Part shown: positions 33,189 to 42,029 of the stretch, one piece after another
How the letters are laid out: each line of letters starts with the position of its first letter
How positions within the stretch are numbered: position 1 is the first letter of the stretch
DNA from: RPRC01 sp034933285
GTDB lineage: Bacteria > Desulfobacterota > Desulfuromonadia > Geobacterales > Geobacteraceae
Direction of reading: 5' to 3'
Assembly (NCBI GenBank): GCA_034933285.1
Contig: JAYFNT010000003.1
Coordinates: 85,234 to 149,233, forward strand
Length of the DNA stretch: 64,000 nucleotides
Made by a program: the position numbers and the translations under genes
Notes under the pieces: model-generated
What the model was told of the DNA's origin: nothing
Database searches by the model: none
The model's input: only the letters and a program-made list of their open reading frames with translations

Positions 33189-34475
33189 ATGGAACAGAAC
33201 ATGCCGCTTGCCGTATTCGACGCCATAAAGCAAAATATCAGCTCATTTCTGGGCGGAGCCACTGTTGCCCTGCTTCCCGGCGCTTCCAGCATTGAAGGCG
33301 AGAAAACAACCATAAGCGAGATCATTTCACTCGAAGATCGCTCGTACTGCTTCATGGCGCGGAGGGAGTCCCTCCCGTTCACCCGCAGCGAAACCCTCTT
33401 CTGCCGTGAGCTTTTGACCGCATTCTCGGGCCTGTTCAACGGTTTCCAGCATGAGGAATACGTGGCGCATTTCCGCACCGCGCTGCTTGCCTCGATCATG
33501 GACATCACCGTGGCCCGCTCGTTGCGCGGCGACCACCGCAAGGCTTTCTGGCCGATCCAGCAGCTCATCCAATTGCTGAAACATCTCTCGTACCAGAGCT
33601 ATGAAGGAAAACCCGCCACGACCGGTTTCCTGGTGTATCGCACCACGCCCCAGCTGCTGGGCAAGGTGGTCCGGGAACGAAACCACACCCTGATGCCGCT
33701 GAAGCCGTACCAGGACATAACCACGGATTTCTTCAGCAACCCGCTTCCTTACCGCATCGTCGACGGAACCAACCTTTTCTTCGTGGCCAATATCCAGATG
33801 CAGGTGACCGGCGTCTTGCGCACCGCCCGCACCGCGCTGCAGACCGACATAGAACTCCTTACCCAGCGGGAGATCTTTTCCCTGGTGAGGCGTGCCGGCC
33901 ACGGAGCATTCGCCGTGACGGTCAATGGGGCCTCGGAGATCGAAGTGTTAATCAGCCCGGCCAAGCTGCTGGTGCGGCGCAAGGGCGCCTGGGCAATCTT
34001 CGATCCGGACATATTCCGCTCATTCCTGGCCGGCAGCATTGACGCCGAATCCATTGATGAGCTGCTCTGGTCCGTTTACGCTCTTTCCAAAGAGCGGCTC
34101 GGCACCGTAATCCTCATGTATGACAAGGGGACTCGTAATCTGACCCGGCTGAAAAAAGGTTCGGTGGGTGGTGATGACCCGATCGGCCGACTTCTGATAC
34201 ATCGGGTCAAGAAGCGGACCATCAGCGATCTGAAAAAAGCAGGCATCCTGCTGCGCATCCTCTCAGCCGACGGCATGACGGTATTCAACGGGAGTGGCAG
34301 GCTGATGGATACCGGTTTCATTTTCGACACATCATATGCCAGGGAGGTTGTCACCGGCGGAGGGCGCACCACGGCAGCCAGCGCCGCGTCCTACTTCGGC
34401 AAGGTAATCAAGGTGTCCCAGGACGGGCCCATAGAACTGTACCGGGACGGGCGCCTGGTTTATCGGTTCGGGTAG
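33189..34475 (+). CDS. DisA_N (diadenylate cyclase-like) domain protein
   Basis: A 428-residue soluble protein. The N-terminal 300 residues are not recognised. The last 120 residues resemble a DisA_N/DAC domain: ILLRILSADGMTVFN with D361-G362-M363 where cyclases have DGA, and VTGGGRTTAASAA near 388-400 where they have GTRHRAA, then IKVSQDGPIELYRDG. The RHR residues needed for cyclic di-AMP synthesis are not conserved. It may therefore bind nucleotide without making the messenger. Similar genes are annotated as DisA nucleotide-binding domain proteins. No clear ribosome site; ATG 33201 is an alternative. Confidence 0.6.
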   Translation: MEQNMPLAVFDAIKQNISSFLGGATVALLPGASSIEGEKTTISEIISLEDRSYCFMARRESLPFTRSETLFCRELLTAFSGLFNGFQHEEYVAHFRTALLASIMDITVARSLRGDHRKAFWPIQQLIQLLKHLSYQSYEGKPATTGFLVYRTTPQLLGKVVRERNHTLMPLKPYQDITTDFFSNPLPYRIVDGTNLFFVANIQMQVTGVLRTARTALQTDIELLTQREIFSLVRRAGHGAFAVTVNGASEIEVLISPAKLLVRRKGAWAIFDPDIFRSFLAGSIDAESIDELLWSVYALSKERLGTVILMYDKGTRNLTRLKKGSVGGDDPIGRLLIHRVKKRTISDLKKAGILLRILSADGMTVFNGSGRLMDTGFIFDTSYAREVVTGGGRTTAASAASYFGKVIKVSQDGPIELYRDGRLVYRFG

Positions 34476-34517
34476 ATTCGAGTTGATAGGAATTGCAGAC
34501 ACTGGTGAGGAGTAGAT

Positions 34518-35024
34518 ATGGATATCGATGCCATATACAAAAGGAGAAGCATCCGTCGCTATGAAAACCGCTTCGTTACCCCGGAGCTGATCAACGAACT
34601 GTTGCGGGCGGCAATGAGCGCTCCGTCGGCGGGCAACGAACAGCCATGGCAGTTCGTGGTCATTACCAGGCGCGAGTTGCTGGAAAGGATTCCAGATATC
34701 CATCCTTATGCCGGGATGGCGAGCGATGCGCACGTGGCGATACTGATATGCGGCGATCTTGAGCGTGAAAAACACGAAGGCTTCTGGGTGCAGGATTGCG
34801 CGGCTGCTACCGAAAATCTCCTGATTGCTGCCGCGGGGCTGGGGCTTGGGGCTGTCTGGTGTGGGGTGCATCCGCGGCAGGACAGGGAAAAGGGTTTCCG
34901 CGAGTTGCTCGGCATTCCAGAAAGGGTGGTGCCGTTTGCCCTGGTCCCCGTCGGCTGGCCTGCAGAGGAAAAGGTGAGTTCCGACCGGTTCGACCCTTTG
35001 CGCATTCATTACGAGAAATGGTGA
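34518..35024 (+). CDS. Nitroreductase family protein
   Basis: A flavin-dependent oxidoreductase of 168 residues, at the short end of the nitroreductase family. FMN-binding elements are visible: RRSIRRYENRFV near 8-20, APSAGNEQPWQFVVI near 34-48 and GLGLGAVWCG near 106-115. It probably reduces nitro or quinone compounds with NAD(P)H; the substrate is unknown. GAGGAG lies about 6 bases before ATG 34518. It stands 42 bases after the DisA-like gene and may be cotranscribed. Confidence 0.88.
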   Translation: MDIDAIYKRRSIRRYENRFVTPELINELLRAAMSAPSAGNEQPWQFVVITRRELLERIPDIHPYAGMASDAHVAILICGDLEREKHEGFWVQDCAAATENLLIAAAGLGLGAVWCGVHPRQDREKGFRELLGIPERVVPFALVPVGWPAEEKVSSDRFDPLRIHYEKW

Positions 35025-35118
35025 GCAAGACACCTGCCTTTTTCAATTGATTTATTTTGAGCCAGGCTTCCGGCCGAGGCGGGAGACGGAACCGATATTT
35101 ATTAAGGAGGGAAATACA

Positions 35119-36093
35119 TTGATTCGATTCCGACTGATATATGCCTTTCTTCTGTTGCTTGTTCTGTCCGGCTGCACGCTTTTCAACGTTAATTTGATTC
35201 CCCCGGTACAGCCCCTTGAGGAGAAGGTCATCGAAGGGGAAGGGCGGCCTAAGCTGCTCCTTCTGGATATCGCCGGTTTCATTTCTGAGAAAGAGCCTGA
35301 CGGAGTCTCTCTCGCAAAGCAAAGCCCTTCGATCGTATCACGGGTGAAAGAATCTCTGCGGAAAGCCGAAAAGGATGAAAGCATTGCAGGGGTTATTTTG
35401 CGGATCAATTCGCCCGGTGGAACGGTGACTGCCAGTGATATCATCTATCACGAGATAAAAGGATTCGAGAACCGCAAAAAGGTTCCCGTTTATGCCTGTA
35501 TTACAGGGATAGGAACATCGGGCGCTTACTACATCGCGACCGCTTCGGATCTGATCGCAGCGCATCCGACCGCGGTAACCGGCAGCATCGGGGTAATACT
35601 GCTTAATTTCAACCTTGAGGGACTTCTCGGGAAGATCGGAGTTACAGAGAAGTCTATAAAGTCCGGTGCGAAAAAGGATCTCATGTCGCCTTTCAGAACG
35701 AGCACCGAAGAGGAACGGCGAATCGTTCAGGATATAATAGACAGTTTCGCAAGGCGCTTTCTCGATGTGATCATGGCGCGCAAGAACAACCGACTTGAGC
35801 GGCAGGAGCTTGAGAAGCTGGCGGACGGGCGGGTTTACACGTCCGAGCAGGCCTTTGCCGCGAAACTCATAGACCGGACGGAATATCTGGACGATACGAT
35901 CAACGGGATGAAACAGGCACTGGGAATCAAGGAGGCCAGGGTGGTCAGCTACTGCCGGCCAGGCGACTACCGGGGGTCAATCTATTCCACTGCGGATCCA
36001 GGTGGCGCGTCGGGTGTCAACCTGATCAACATAAATGCCGATGGACTTGAAATGTTTTCCGCGCCGCAGTTTCTCTATCTGTGGCGGCAGTAG
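35119..36093 (+). CDS. sppA: Signal peptide peptidase SppA (S49), lipoprotein form
   Basis: A membrane-anchored S49 serine protease of 324 residues that degrades cleaved signal peptides. TTG 35119 is chosen because AAGGAGG lies 8 bases upstream and it gives a proper signal peptide with lipobox VLSGC (Cys 19); the ATG at 35047 has neither. Catalytic features: INSPGGTVTASD near 96-107, the Ser in GTSGAYYIATAS (Ser 134), VTGSIGVI, and the general-base Lys in KSGAKKDLMSP near 185. Full length for the short SppA type. The lipoprotein start is less usual than a plain transmembrane anchor. Confidence 0.88.
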   Translation: MIRFRLIYAFLLLLVLSGCTLFNVNLIPPVQPLEEKVIEGEGRPKLLLLDIAGFISEKEPDGVSLAKQSPSIVSRVKESLRKAEKDESIAGVILRINSPGGTVTASDIIYHEIKGFENRKKVPVYACITGIGTSGAYYIATASDLIAAHPTAVTGSIGVILLNFNLEGLLGKIGVTEKSIKSGAKKDLMSPFRTSTEEERRIVQDIIDSFARRFLDVIMARKNNRLERQELEKLADGRVYTSEQAFAAKLIDRTEYLDDTINGMKQALGIKEARVVSYCRPGDYRGSIYSTADPGGASGVNLININADGLEMFSAPQFLYLWRQ

Positions 36094-36300
36094 GGAAAGT
36101 TATCGTTACACGCAGCCCTGATCTCGATTGGTCGCTGGCAAAGCCAAGGCTGATTTTTGCACCGTAACGGGCGGCAATGGTCTGGACAATCTATATCACC
36201 AAAGCCCGGTCAGTTTTCTTAGCTGGTCACGAGTTTCACGCTGTGGGGTGTGTGAATCGCCATTTGACTGTTGGCTTGATTGTTATTGGTAGTGCCAAAT

Positions 36301-36774
36301 TCAATTTCTCCCTTTTTCCCCGTTTTTCCTCAGTACGAATAACAAGTAGGACACTACGCCAATGTTAACGGCAAGGATGGTAACTCTCGGCCAGGTTACG
36401 TTGCGAGTGACTTCAAATATCTCCACGGGAATATATATACCGCCTGTCAGGAACCCGAACCACTTGGCCCATTTTTGTCCCATCCATAGTCCTATAGCTT
36501 CCACAAATCTCACTATGGAATAAATCAGCGCCGCAAAAGCCATCGCCCACAACTGACTATCGCTAATGCGTTCTGCCAGGTCAATGAATATGCGTGGATA
36601 ATGCCTGGCAGGATTGAAATGCAAATGCTCAACAAGTTGAACAGCCGCACAGTGCAGATCTTTGTGGATAAATGACAGCAGACCGAATCCTGTCAATAGG
36701 ACGAGAAATCCTTTTGCCCCCTCGAAAAAAGCGACTACCCGCAAACCGCTTGTAGATGACCGTACGGAGTTCAT
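36301..36774 (-). CDS. DUF2127 membrane protein
   Basis: A 157-residue membrane protein of the DUF2127 family. Four hydrophobic segments appear near 10-35 (AFFEGAKGFLVLLTGFG), 72-95, 104-122 and 128-150. Hallmarks are the opening FEGAKG and the VRFVEAIGLWMGQKWAKWFG stretch. Function unknown. It is transcribed against sppA, with about 200 bases between the stops in which no strong terminator was seen. Confidence 0.82.
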   Translation of the reverse strand: MNSVRSSTSGLRVVAFFEGAKGFLVLLTGFGLLSFIHKDLHCAAVQLVEHLHFNPARHYPRIFIDLAERISDSQLWAMAFAALIYSIVRFVEAIGLWMGQKWAKWFGFLTGGIYIPVEIFEVTRNVTWPRVTILAVNIGVVSYLLFVLRKNGEKGRN

Positions 36775-37034
36775 ATTTATGTGAGGCGCTGAATCCGCTT
36801 TCAGGTGTTGCTCAGGTTCGAAACAGGTGTTCAGTGCTTGGTATTGGAGCAGTATATAATTGTAGCGCGTTCTTGATATCTATCAATAAAATCGAGAATA
36901 TCGTCATTTTGGAATAAAAATCGGGGCAGTGGTTGGGATGTAAACGGGAATTCCGTAAAAGTAAGGGGAAAAGGGTATGGGGTCACTTTATTCCCGGCAA
37001 TATCATTCCGATCGGATATGTGGTAGGGTGGGGC

Positions 37035-37625
37035 ATGGGTACCCGATCGAAACGAAGCGAACGTTGTCCTCGATGCCGGCTGCACACCCCCCTTTGCATC
37101 TGCAGCACCATACCCCGCCTCGAACTAGCCACCCGGCTCATCCTGGTGATGCACCGCCGCGAGTGGAGCAAACCGACCGCAACCGGGCCGCTGGTACTGG
37201 CCGTGCTCACCAACAGCGAGCTGCGCATCCAGGGATACCGGGAGCAGCCGCTCGACTTCAGCGATCTCGAAAGCGAAAAGCGCCGGACTTTGCTCCTCTA
37301 TCCGGGTGAGGGAGCAGAGGTCCTGAGCCGGGACTTCCTGTCAGGGGATCCTCGACCTGTCAACCTCGTGGTCCCGGACGGCAACTGGCGCCAGGCAGCG
37401 CGCATGGGCAGGCGTCTACCCGGACTGGAGCATGCCACGATGGTGCGTCTCCCCGAAGGGGCGAAAACGGGCTGGGGGGTCAGGAGAGAATGCCATCCTG
37501 AAGGTCTGGCGACCTTCGAGGCAATTGCCCGCGCTCTCGGTATTATCGATTCGGCTGAAGTGCAGGAAACCATGGAGGAACTTTTCCGCCTGATGGTGGC
37601 GAGGACTCTTCAGGCCCGGGGTTGA
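37035..37625 (+). CDS. DTW domain protein (tRNA uridine aminocarboxypropyltransferase-like)
   Basis: A 196-residue DTW-domain protein. Family members transfer the aminocarboxypropyl group of SAM to uridine in tRNA. A zinc-type Cys set lies at the start (CPRCRLHTPLCIC near 10-22). The signature Asp-x-x-Trp appears as VPDGNWRQA near 112-120, and TGWGVRRECHPEGLATFEA near 144-162 is typical of the C-terminal part. ATG 37035 is preceded by AGGGTGGGG; a 34-residue upstream extension looks non-coding. Sits alone between a DUF2127 gene and the HD-GYP gene. Confidence 0.8.
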   Translation: MGTRSKRSERCPRCRLHTPLCICSTIPRLELATRLILVMHRREWSKPTATGPLVLAVLTNSELRIQGYREQPLDFSDLESEKRRTLLLYPGEGAEVLSRDFLSGDPRPVNLVVPDGNWRQAARMGRRLPGLEHATMVRLPEGAKTGWGVRRECHPEGLATFEAIARALGIIDSAEVQETMEELFRLMVARTLQARG

Positions 37626-37934
37626 AGGGCCAAGAGGGACTATAGATGTCCCCCAAAGACTCAGGTATCCTCGGGAAAGGCGCATGACCTGGACGTAGTA
37701 TTCATTGCCGTGTTCAGCCAGTTCGTATAGCAGCGTTGGCATTTTTGCTGCTGTGGAAACCGGAACCTTCATATCTCAAAATTTTCACCCCTGGTCCGCA
37801 CGATTTTGCCATCTGCATGGCTCCTGCTAAAATTGCTGTGGGTACCGCACGCATTGATGGGAGACTGGTTGCCCGTTGGCGGGCCACGGCACTGATTCGT
37901 ATCAAAGCGCTCCGGAAGAAAAAAGGGGATTTGC
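37626..37934 (+). other. Intergenic stretch before HD-GYP gene
   Basis: About 310 bases. A short minus-strand frame (MPTLLYELAEHGNEYYVQVM and following) looks protein-like, but runs on antisense into the DTW gene and has no ribosome site. Otherwise nothing is visible. Confidence 0.4.
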
Positions 37935-39575
37935 ATGCAGGATGCGTATGGAAAGATGCTGAAGAAGGTTGCCAGGCTTGGCAAACTGAGCGATCTGGAT
38001 GACGTGATCAAGACTTCCTCGATCCTGTTGAAGAACATCGCCGATATCAGGTGGGCGCTGGTATATTTTTTCGACAGAGAACTCCAGGGGTTCACCCCGG
38101 CCAGGGGATACGGCTTGCCCCAGCGCTATATCAGGCTCTTCGAAAACACCCCGCTTCATCCGGACAAATTGCCGGCCCTCAAGTCCATGCTTTTGAAAAA
38201 GCAGCACCTGCTCATAACCGACACTGCCACGTCGGACATGGTGAACCCCTCATGCCGCAAGCTTCTCGGGGACTTGACCCTGCTTGCGGTTCCAATGATC
38301 GTCAGGAATCAGGTACTGGGAACGATCTTTGTAGCGCGGCCCAACACTCTTCCTCCATTCACTGAAAAAGGTATCAAGCTCATAAAGGGTATGGCTGCAA
38401 ACGCTGCCTTATCCGTCAGCCATATGCGCCTTTATGACGAAACCCTGGACACGGCAATTGACCTTGCGAAAAGGGTAGACACCATCATGACGCTGGATGA
38501 GATAAACAAGGCCATTTCTTCAACGCTGAGCAGAGAAAAAATATTTGAAAAGGCGATCCAGGGAATCGAACGCACTGTTTCGTGTGCAATGGTGGTCATA
38601 ATCCAGAAAGAAAAAAAAGGCTTTGTCGTAACATTGTCCCATTGGAAAGAAGGGACAGCCGTGCCGGTGATGCGCACCGGTGCTCGGCTGTCCCTGTACC
38701 GCTCTTTGGCGGGGAATGCCCTGAACAAGGGGAAAACGATTTCCGTCGAGACCCTCGGAGCGCTGCGAAAACCCGGACCCCTGGACCGGATCCTTTCCGA
38801 AGCCGGCCTGGCCACGCTGCTTGCCGTTCCCCTTATCAGCCGGGACAAGGCAAAAGGAGTGCTCCTAGTGGGGGATCGTCATCCGGGGGGCTTTGCCGGG
38901 GAGGAGACTTTTGTCGTTGAGAAGATCGCGTCCCAGATATCCGTTGCCCTGGAAAACGCCAAGCTTTACGAAGACATGAGGAGCCTTTTCATAAGCACTG
39001 TATCGAGCCTTGCCAATGCCATAGACGCCAAGTCGCCGTGGACTAAGGGCCACTCTGAACGGGTCATGAACATTGCCGCGGCACTGGCGGAAGAGATGGG
39101 GCTTTCGGAAATGGCCTTGGAACAGATCAGGATAGCCGGCTTGTTGCACGATATAGGCAAGATCGGAATACTGGAGGCTCTTCTGGAAAAACCGGACAAG
39201 ATTTCCGATGAAGAATTTCCCCCGATGCTGCAGCATCCGGAGAAAGGGGTGGCCATCCTGTCCCCCATAGAACAGCTTCAGGATATACTCCCGACCATCC
39301 GCCATCACCACGAACGGTATGACGGAACCGGGTATCCCGACGGCCTGAAGGGGGAAGAAATCCCGCTGCAAGCCAGAATCGTAGCGGTGGCCGACGCTTT
39401 TGACGCCATGGTATCCGACAGACCCTACAAGAAGGGTTCCACCGTCCGGAAAGCTTTGAAAGTGCTTGAGAAGGAGGCCGGCCGTCAATTCGATCCTGAT
39501 GTGGTCGAATGCTTCAGTAACAAGGTGGCGGACAGATTGCGGCTATTCACCAAGGGAAATCATAAACGGTACTGA
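37935..39575 (+). CDS. GAF-domain HD-GYP phosphodiesterase
   Basis: A 546-residue cytoplasmic signalling protein. Two GAF-type sensory regions fill about 10-165 and 190-345. The HD-GYP domain begins near 350 (LANAIDAKSPWTKGHSERV), with the HD pair in LLHDIGKIGI near 403-412, HHHERYDGTGYPDG near 456-469 and AVADAFDAMVSDRPY near 485-499. All metal ligands and the GYP motif are present, so hydrolysis of cyclic di-GMP or a related dinucleotide is expected. GGGG lies 8 bases before ATG 37935. No partner gene adjoins it. Confidence 0.92.
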   Translation: MQDAYGKMLKKVARLGKLSDLDDVIKTSSILLKNIADIRWALVYFFDRELQGFTPARGYGLPQRYIRLFENTPLHPDKLPALKSMLLKKQHLLITDTATSDMVNPSCRKLLGDLTLLAVPMIVRNQVLGTIFVARPNTLPPFTEKGIKLIKGMAANAALSVSHMRLYDETLDTAIDLAKRVDTIMTLDEINKAISSTLSREKIFEKAIQGIERTVSCAMVVIIQKEKKGFVVTLSHWKEGTAVPVMRTGARLSLYRSLAGNALNKGKTISVETLGALRKPGPLDRILSEAGLATLLAVPLISRDKAKGVLLVGDRHPGGFAGEETFVVEKIASQISVALENAKLYEDMRSLFISTVSSLANAIDAKSPWTKGHSERVMNIAAALAEEMGLSEMALEQIRIAGLLHDIGKIGILEALLEKPDKISDEEFPPMLQHPEKGVAILSPIEQLQDILPTIRHHHERYDGTGYPDGLKGEEIPLQARIVAVADAFDAMVSDRPYKKGSTVRKALKVLEKEAGRQFDPDVVECFSNKVADRLRLFTKGNHKRY

Positions 39576-39624
39576 ACTGGCTTATCTTGCACAATGGTTT
39601 TGAAGCAATTACTCATGATACTTT

Positions 39625-39741
39625 CGCAAAAAGTCGTCATACCCGCGAAAGCGGGTATCCAGGGGTTTTGTAATAGGCTGTAATTCCCGGATTCCCGTTT
39701 GCGCGGGAATGACAGAAATAATGCATTATCGACTTTTTGCG
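39625..39741 (+). repeat. Nested inverted-repeat (MITE/REP-like) unit
   Basis: Outer arms CGCAAAAAGTCG (39625-39636) and CGACTTTTTGCG (39730-39741) are exact complements. Inside, GTCATACCCGCGAAAGCGGG and its inverted partner GGATTCCCGTTTGCGCGGGA-type sequence form two GC-rich hairpins. This GTCATxCCCGCGAAAGCGGG family is widespread in bacterial genomes. It lies just after the HD-GYP gene. Confidence 0.8.
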
Positions 39742-39895
39742 GGTGCCTCACGCATAATTATTCAGTTGTTGTGAATTGTGCGTGAGAGTGATGTGACTTG
39801 AGAAATTGTTGGCTGTAAGAGATGTAAGTTTTCCCGACAGTATGCGGGAATTGTTATCCGCGGCAAACACGTTATAGTTTATATACACTTAATTA

Positions 39896-40092
39896 GATTC
39901 CATCCGGAAAGTCTCTCCGGGGCCGGAGCGGAACTTTCTCGTAGCTCGTAATATGACTCACTGGTCGGAGCTTTTATTGGTTTCAAGCGCTTTCCCGGCT
40001 TTCGAGATCTTGCACTGAACCCGTATCACGATCTCCTCGAAAGCCCCGCTCCGGCCTTTATCAGCCATTACCAGGAGTATCCGGATGGAAAT
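39896..40092 (+). repeat. Palindromic repeat, long copy (GATTCCATCCGGAAA family)
   Basis: Starts GATTCCATCCGGAAAGTCTC and ends CCGGATGGAAATT. Inner arms GGCCGGAGCGG and CCGCTCCGGCC, and TTTCGAG/CTCGAAA, add further pairing. The 197-base length is due to about 140 extra bases compared with the copies at 43.2 and 55.7 kb. Confidence 0.75.
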
Positions 40093-40480
40093 TAATTACT
40101 CCCAAAAATGGTCGCGTGTTTGAATAGTCTCGGAAATGAATAGTAATTACAAGGGATAACAGCAAATTGCCGTGGTCTTTTTGTTTGTGCCCCATTTTAT
40201 CGGCAACGTGGCAAGTTGAGATGATTTGATGGAAACCCCTGTCTTGCGAATTGTTTTGCAGAAGGAGGTCAAGTGGTTTACGAGTGGTAATAGCTGTCGG
40301 GAAAATTATCACTTTAGTTTTTTAATCATGTCAGGGAGCAACAAAGCTTATGTTTATTAGTTGCTTGAAATGATTGCACATTTCTTGCATATATACTGAA
40401 GAGCCGATTTTTTTGAAGCTGATGATACCGGGTTCAACGTTCAAGGTAAATGTGCGACATGCAATTTGCCGGAGGGAAAT

Positions 40481-40693
40481 ATGCGGGAAATTATGGTCGT
40501 ATATGACGATGGGTCCATGGGCTCTGTTGCAGTCAGCAGACTTGATGCGCTCATTGCATCCGGAAGAATCAGATCATTCATGCGTGCCGATGGGTGGGTG
40601 CGGGTGGGCGTCGATCCAATCAGAAGAATAAATTGCCAGGGAAGGGATCGCAGAAAAAATGTTCATGACGTCATGCGCAGAGTAGGGGGCTGA
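40481..40693 (+). CDS. Small conserved hypothetical protein
   Basis: A 70-residue soluble protein starting at ATG 40481, with GGAGGG 4 bases upstream. It reads MREIMVVYDDGSMGSV, LDALIASGRI and FMRADGWVRVGVDP, then a basic tail. I believe similar short proteins occur in other Geobacter genomes, but no named domain applies. It may be a small regulatory or nucleic-acid-binding protein. It converges with the DAHP synthase gene. Confidence 0.6.
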   Translation: MREIMVVYDDGSMGSVAVSRLDALIASGRIRSFMRADGWVRVGVDPIRRINCQGRDRRKNVHDVMRRVGG

Positions 40694-40743
40694 TCCGGAC
40701 GGAGGAACGATCAGCCGGTATGTTCATCCCGCGTGGTGAGAAG

Positions 40744-41823
40744 TCAGGTGGTTGACTCGTCCAGGGGCCTTCCCCCGCAGGATTTGAGCCGATCATGGGC
40801 TTGTCTGAGTATTTCTTCAGTTGTTTTCCAGTCAATGCATTTATCAGTTATGGAAACGCCGTAACGCAGCCGGGAAAGGTCTGCTGGGATGGGCTGGTTT
40901 CCTGCTTCCAGATTGCTTTCGATCATGACCCCTGATATCTTTCCCTGGCCCGCGGCAATCTGCTCCACAACCTGCTGCAGAACAAACGGCTGCTTTTCGT
41001 GGTTTTTCTCGGAATTCCCGTGACTGCAGTCAACCATGATGCTGGGCAGTAGGTTGGCTTTTTCCATCATCTCAGCGGTTTTGCGGATGTCTTCGGGCAG
41101 ATAGTTCACTTTTTTCGATCCACCGCGAAGGACAATATGGACTTCCGGATTGCCGGTCGTCTGAATGATTGCGCTTTTACCTTCCTTGTTGATGCCCAGA
41201 AAGCTGTGGGAATGGAGTGCGGATTTCATTGCGTCGATGGCTATCTGAAGATTGCCGTCGGTACCGTTTTTGAACCCTACGGGGAAGGACAAACCGCTTG
41301 CCATTTCCCGGTGGGTCTGTGATTCAGTGGTACGGGCGCCTATCGCTCCCCAACAAAGCAGGTCGGCGAGGTATTCAGGCGTGATCGGGTCCAGCATTTC
41401 GGTGGCGACGGGAAGCCTCATGCCTGTCAAGGTGCAGAGAAGGTTTCTGGCGATACCCAGACCTTTTGATATTAGGTGCGAACCGTTCATGTCCGGGTCG
41501 TTTATCAGGCCTTTCCAGCCGATGGTGGTTCTAGGCTTCTCGAAGTAGACGCGCATGACGATAAAGAGCTGATCAGAGAGTTCTTCCGCTAACCGGGCAA
41601 GCCTCCTTGCATACTCGATGGCGGCTGCAGTATCGTGGATGGAGCATGGTCCGACAACTACCATCAGCCGGGAATCCAGCCCCCGGAGGATGTTCTTTAT
41701 ATGCAGGCGGCTGAGGTTGATGAATTCACCGTCTTCATCGGAAACGGGAAACACCTGCCTCAGGTCAATGGGGGCTATTATCGGGGTTATGCTCCTGATT
41801 TTCAGGTTGTTGGTCTTGATCAT
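40744..41823 (-). CDS. aroG: 3-deoxy-7-phosphoheptulonate synthase (class I DAHP synthase)
   Basis: First enzyme of the shikimate pathway, joining phosphoenolpyruvate and erythrose 4-phosphate. A class I AroFGH-type protein of 359 residues, full length. Recognisable segments: VVGPCSIHDTAAAIEYARRL near 56-75, MRVYFEKPRTTIGWKG near 93, EMLDPITPEY, GARTTESQTHRE near 157, VDCSHGNSEKNH near 262 (metal-binding His) and ITDKCIDW near 333. Which aromatic amino acid inhibits it cannot be read from the sequence. It stands alone and is divergent from the aminopeptidase gene. Confidence 0.95.
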   Translation of the reverse strand: MIKTNNLKIRSITPIIAPIDLRQVFPVSDEDGEFINLSRLHIKNILRGLDSRLMVVVGPCSIHDTAAAIEYARRLARLAEELSDQLFIVMRVYFEKPRTTIGWKGLINDPDMNGSHLISKGLGIARNLLCTLTGMRLPVATEMLDPITPEYLADLLCWGAIGARTTESQTHREMASGLSFPVGFKNGTDGNLQIAIDAMKSALHSHSFLGINKEGKSAIIQTTGNPEVHIVLRGGSKKVNYLPEDIRKTAEMMEKANLLPSIMVDCSHGNSEKNHEKQPFVLQQVVEQIAAGQGKISGVMIESNLEAGNQPIPADLSRLRYGVSITDKCIDWKTTEEILRQAHDRLKSCGGRPLDESTT

Positions 41824-41972
41824 AATCTTGTTTGTCCCTTGTCCTGTCCGATATGACAGTGAATAGAAAGCCGCCTGCCTCTGAACAGCAGGGGAAAACC
41901 GGCATGAACGTTATTGTTGCTTGATGTTTGATTCTAGCATAGGAATACATGCTCGTGTCAAATTTTCATTCC

Positions 41973-42011
41973 CATCCGCACTGTTTCCCGTTTCCGGAAA
42001 CAGTGCGGATG
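41973..42011 (+). promoter_or_regulatory. 16-bp perfect stem hairpin before the aminopeptidase gene
   Basis: CATCCGCACTGTTTCC and GGAAACAGTGCGGATG pair exactly around a 7-base loop. It ends about 5 bases before the AAGGAGG of the downstream gene. No T-run follows, so it is not a terminator. In mRNA it would sit next to the ribosome site; in DNA it could be an operator. Confidence 0.8.
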
Positions 42012-42029
42012 AATAAAAGGAGGTCGGAA

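Larger units (their letters stand above)
39576..40480 (+). other. 900-base intergenic stretch rich in repeats
   Basis: No gene was found. It contains a nested palindromic MITE-like unit (39625-39741) and a long copy of the GATTCCATCCGGAAA repeat (39896-40092). 40100-40480 shows no other structure apart from the ribosome site of the next small gene. Confidence 0.6.

Noticed and set aside
37416..37772. Minus-strand frame with MPTLLYELAEHGNEYYVQVM
   Set aside because: The start looks protein-like, but most of the frame is antisense to the DTW gene and no ribosome site precedes it.
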